Of a DNA stretch of 64,000 nt, positions 63,826-64,000 are shown piece after piece. The notes under the pieces were generated by a model that searched no databases, had not been told where the DNA came from, and saw only the letters and a list, made by a program, of their open reading frames with translations. Position 1 is the stretch's first letter. The number at the start of each line of letters is the position of its first letter. A program made the translations under genes and the position numbers. The stretch covers positions 1-64,000 of the forward strand of contig NZ_JAFBDI010000004.1 in assembly GCF_016908145.1 (NCBI RefSeq), given 5' to 3'. The stretch comes from Marinitoga litoralis (GTDB lineage Bacteria; Thermotogota; Thermotogae; Petrotogales; Petrotogaceae).

Positions 63826-64000
63826 ATGGATTATAAGTTATTCACAAAGAACATAGAATTAACAGCAGCATTAGAAGATTATTTAGCAAAAAGAATGGAA
63901 AAAATTGATAGGGTATTTAAGAAACATGATGAATTATTAATGAGCACAGAAATTAGAGTAGAAAAAGATAAGGAATTATTTAAGGTAGAAGTTACTTCAC
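63826..64000 (+). CDS. hpf: Ribosome hibernation promoting factor (partial, runs off the window)
   Basis: The first 58 residues are visible (MDYKLFTKNIELTAALEDYL, then a Lys/Arg-rich helix and the EIRVEKDKELFKVEV strand). They match the N-terminal HPF/RaiA domain, which binds the 30S subunit in the tRNA/mRNA channel and inactivates ribosomes. Whether it is the long form with the dimerisation domain cannot be seen. AAAGGGGGTG precedes the ATG. Confidence 0.88.
   Translation, partial: MDYKLFTKNIELTAALEDYLAKRMEKIDRVFKKHDELLMSTEIRVEKDKELFKVEVTS

Overview
The window comes from a low-GC bacterium, most likely a member of the Thermotogota. The AT-rich Petrotogaceae such as Marinitoga fit best, but the genus is an inference. 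The evidence is the gene set: SpoVS in an apparent non-sporulator, periplasmic binding proteins without lipoboxes, a beta-barrel envelope protein, HD-GYP proteins with lineage-type GAF domains, and strong GGAGGTGAT ribosome sites. Genes are tightly packed. Terminator hairpins often contain the stop codons, and extended -10 promoters (TGnTATAAT) are common.

Layout. 1-392: end of an rRNA operon (23S 3' end, 5S, terminator). 393-713: no gene seen. 764-6810 (minus strand): a secreted OB-fold/low-complexity protein, an MFS transporter, an aldo/keto reductase, and a ZIP metal transporter - EamA transporter - solitary adenine methyltransferase operon. 6907-10415: a peroxiredoxin under a PerR-like box, a Cache-GAF-HD-GYP protein, a PF04008 protein and tRNA-Pro. 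10448-13515: an H-NOX-MCP fusion with a complete predicted O2-binding pocket, a partner gene, SpoVS and tRNA-Arg. 13654-20060: phosphodiesterase, PP-loop ATPase, Lnt, metal hydrolase, lipoprotein, Ptb and a tandem GAF protein. 20092-23757: autoregulated TetR, RND exporter and secreted patatin. 23754-27799: serine dehydratase, NadE and a GAF-GAF-HD-GYP protein.

27808-45860 is the most striking part. A divergent CheX - histidine kinase - response regulator operon faces a roughly 16-kb chemosensory operon: HEAT protein, CheR, CheY, CheA, ParA-type ATPase, a tiny TPR protein whose N-terminus looks like the ParA-activating peptide of ParB, a lid-less Hsp70, a soluble receptor-like protein with two signalling tips, a triple-CheW protein, CheB, GAF-HD-GYP, a response regulator, a degenerate histidine kinase and a degenerate HD/PilZ-like protein. 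The set reads as a cytoplasmic chemosensory array with its own ParA-driven positioning module and an output towards cyclic-di-GMP. That is inference from gene content.

45895-49271 (minus strand): a sugar ABC transporter. Between its binding-protein and permease genes lies the relic of an IS200/IS605-type element: the last codons of tnpB, an apparently complete omega-RNA scaffold and a promoter, but no nuclease gene. 49442-54357 (minus strand): envelope barrel protein, GalT, GlgA, MBL-fold hydrolase and CBS-ACT protein. 54484-56822: DegV, RarA and convergent RqcP. 56882-63700: a peptide/oligosaccharide ABC operon with an unusually large second permease. 63826-end: partial hpf.

A recurring observation is that several genes (TetR, a UPF0173-type hydrolase, CheB, the patatin) appear to start at ATT or ATA.
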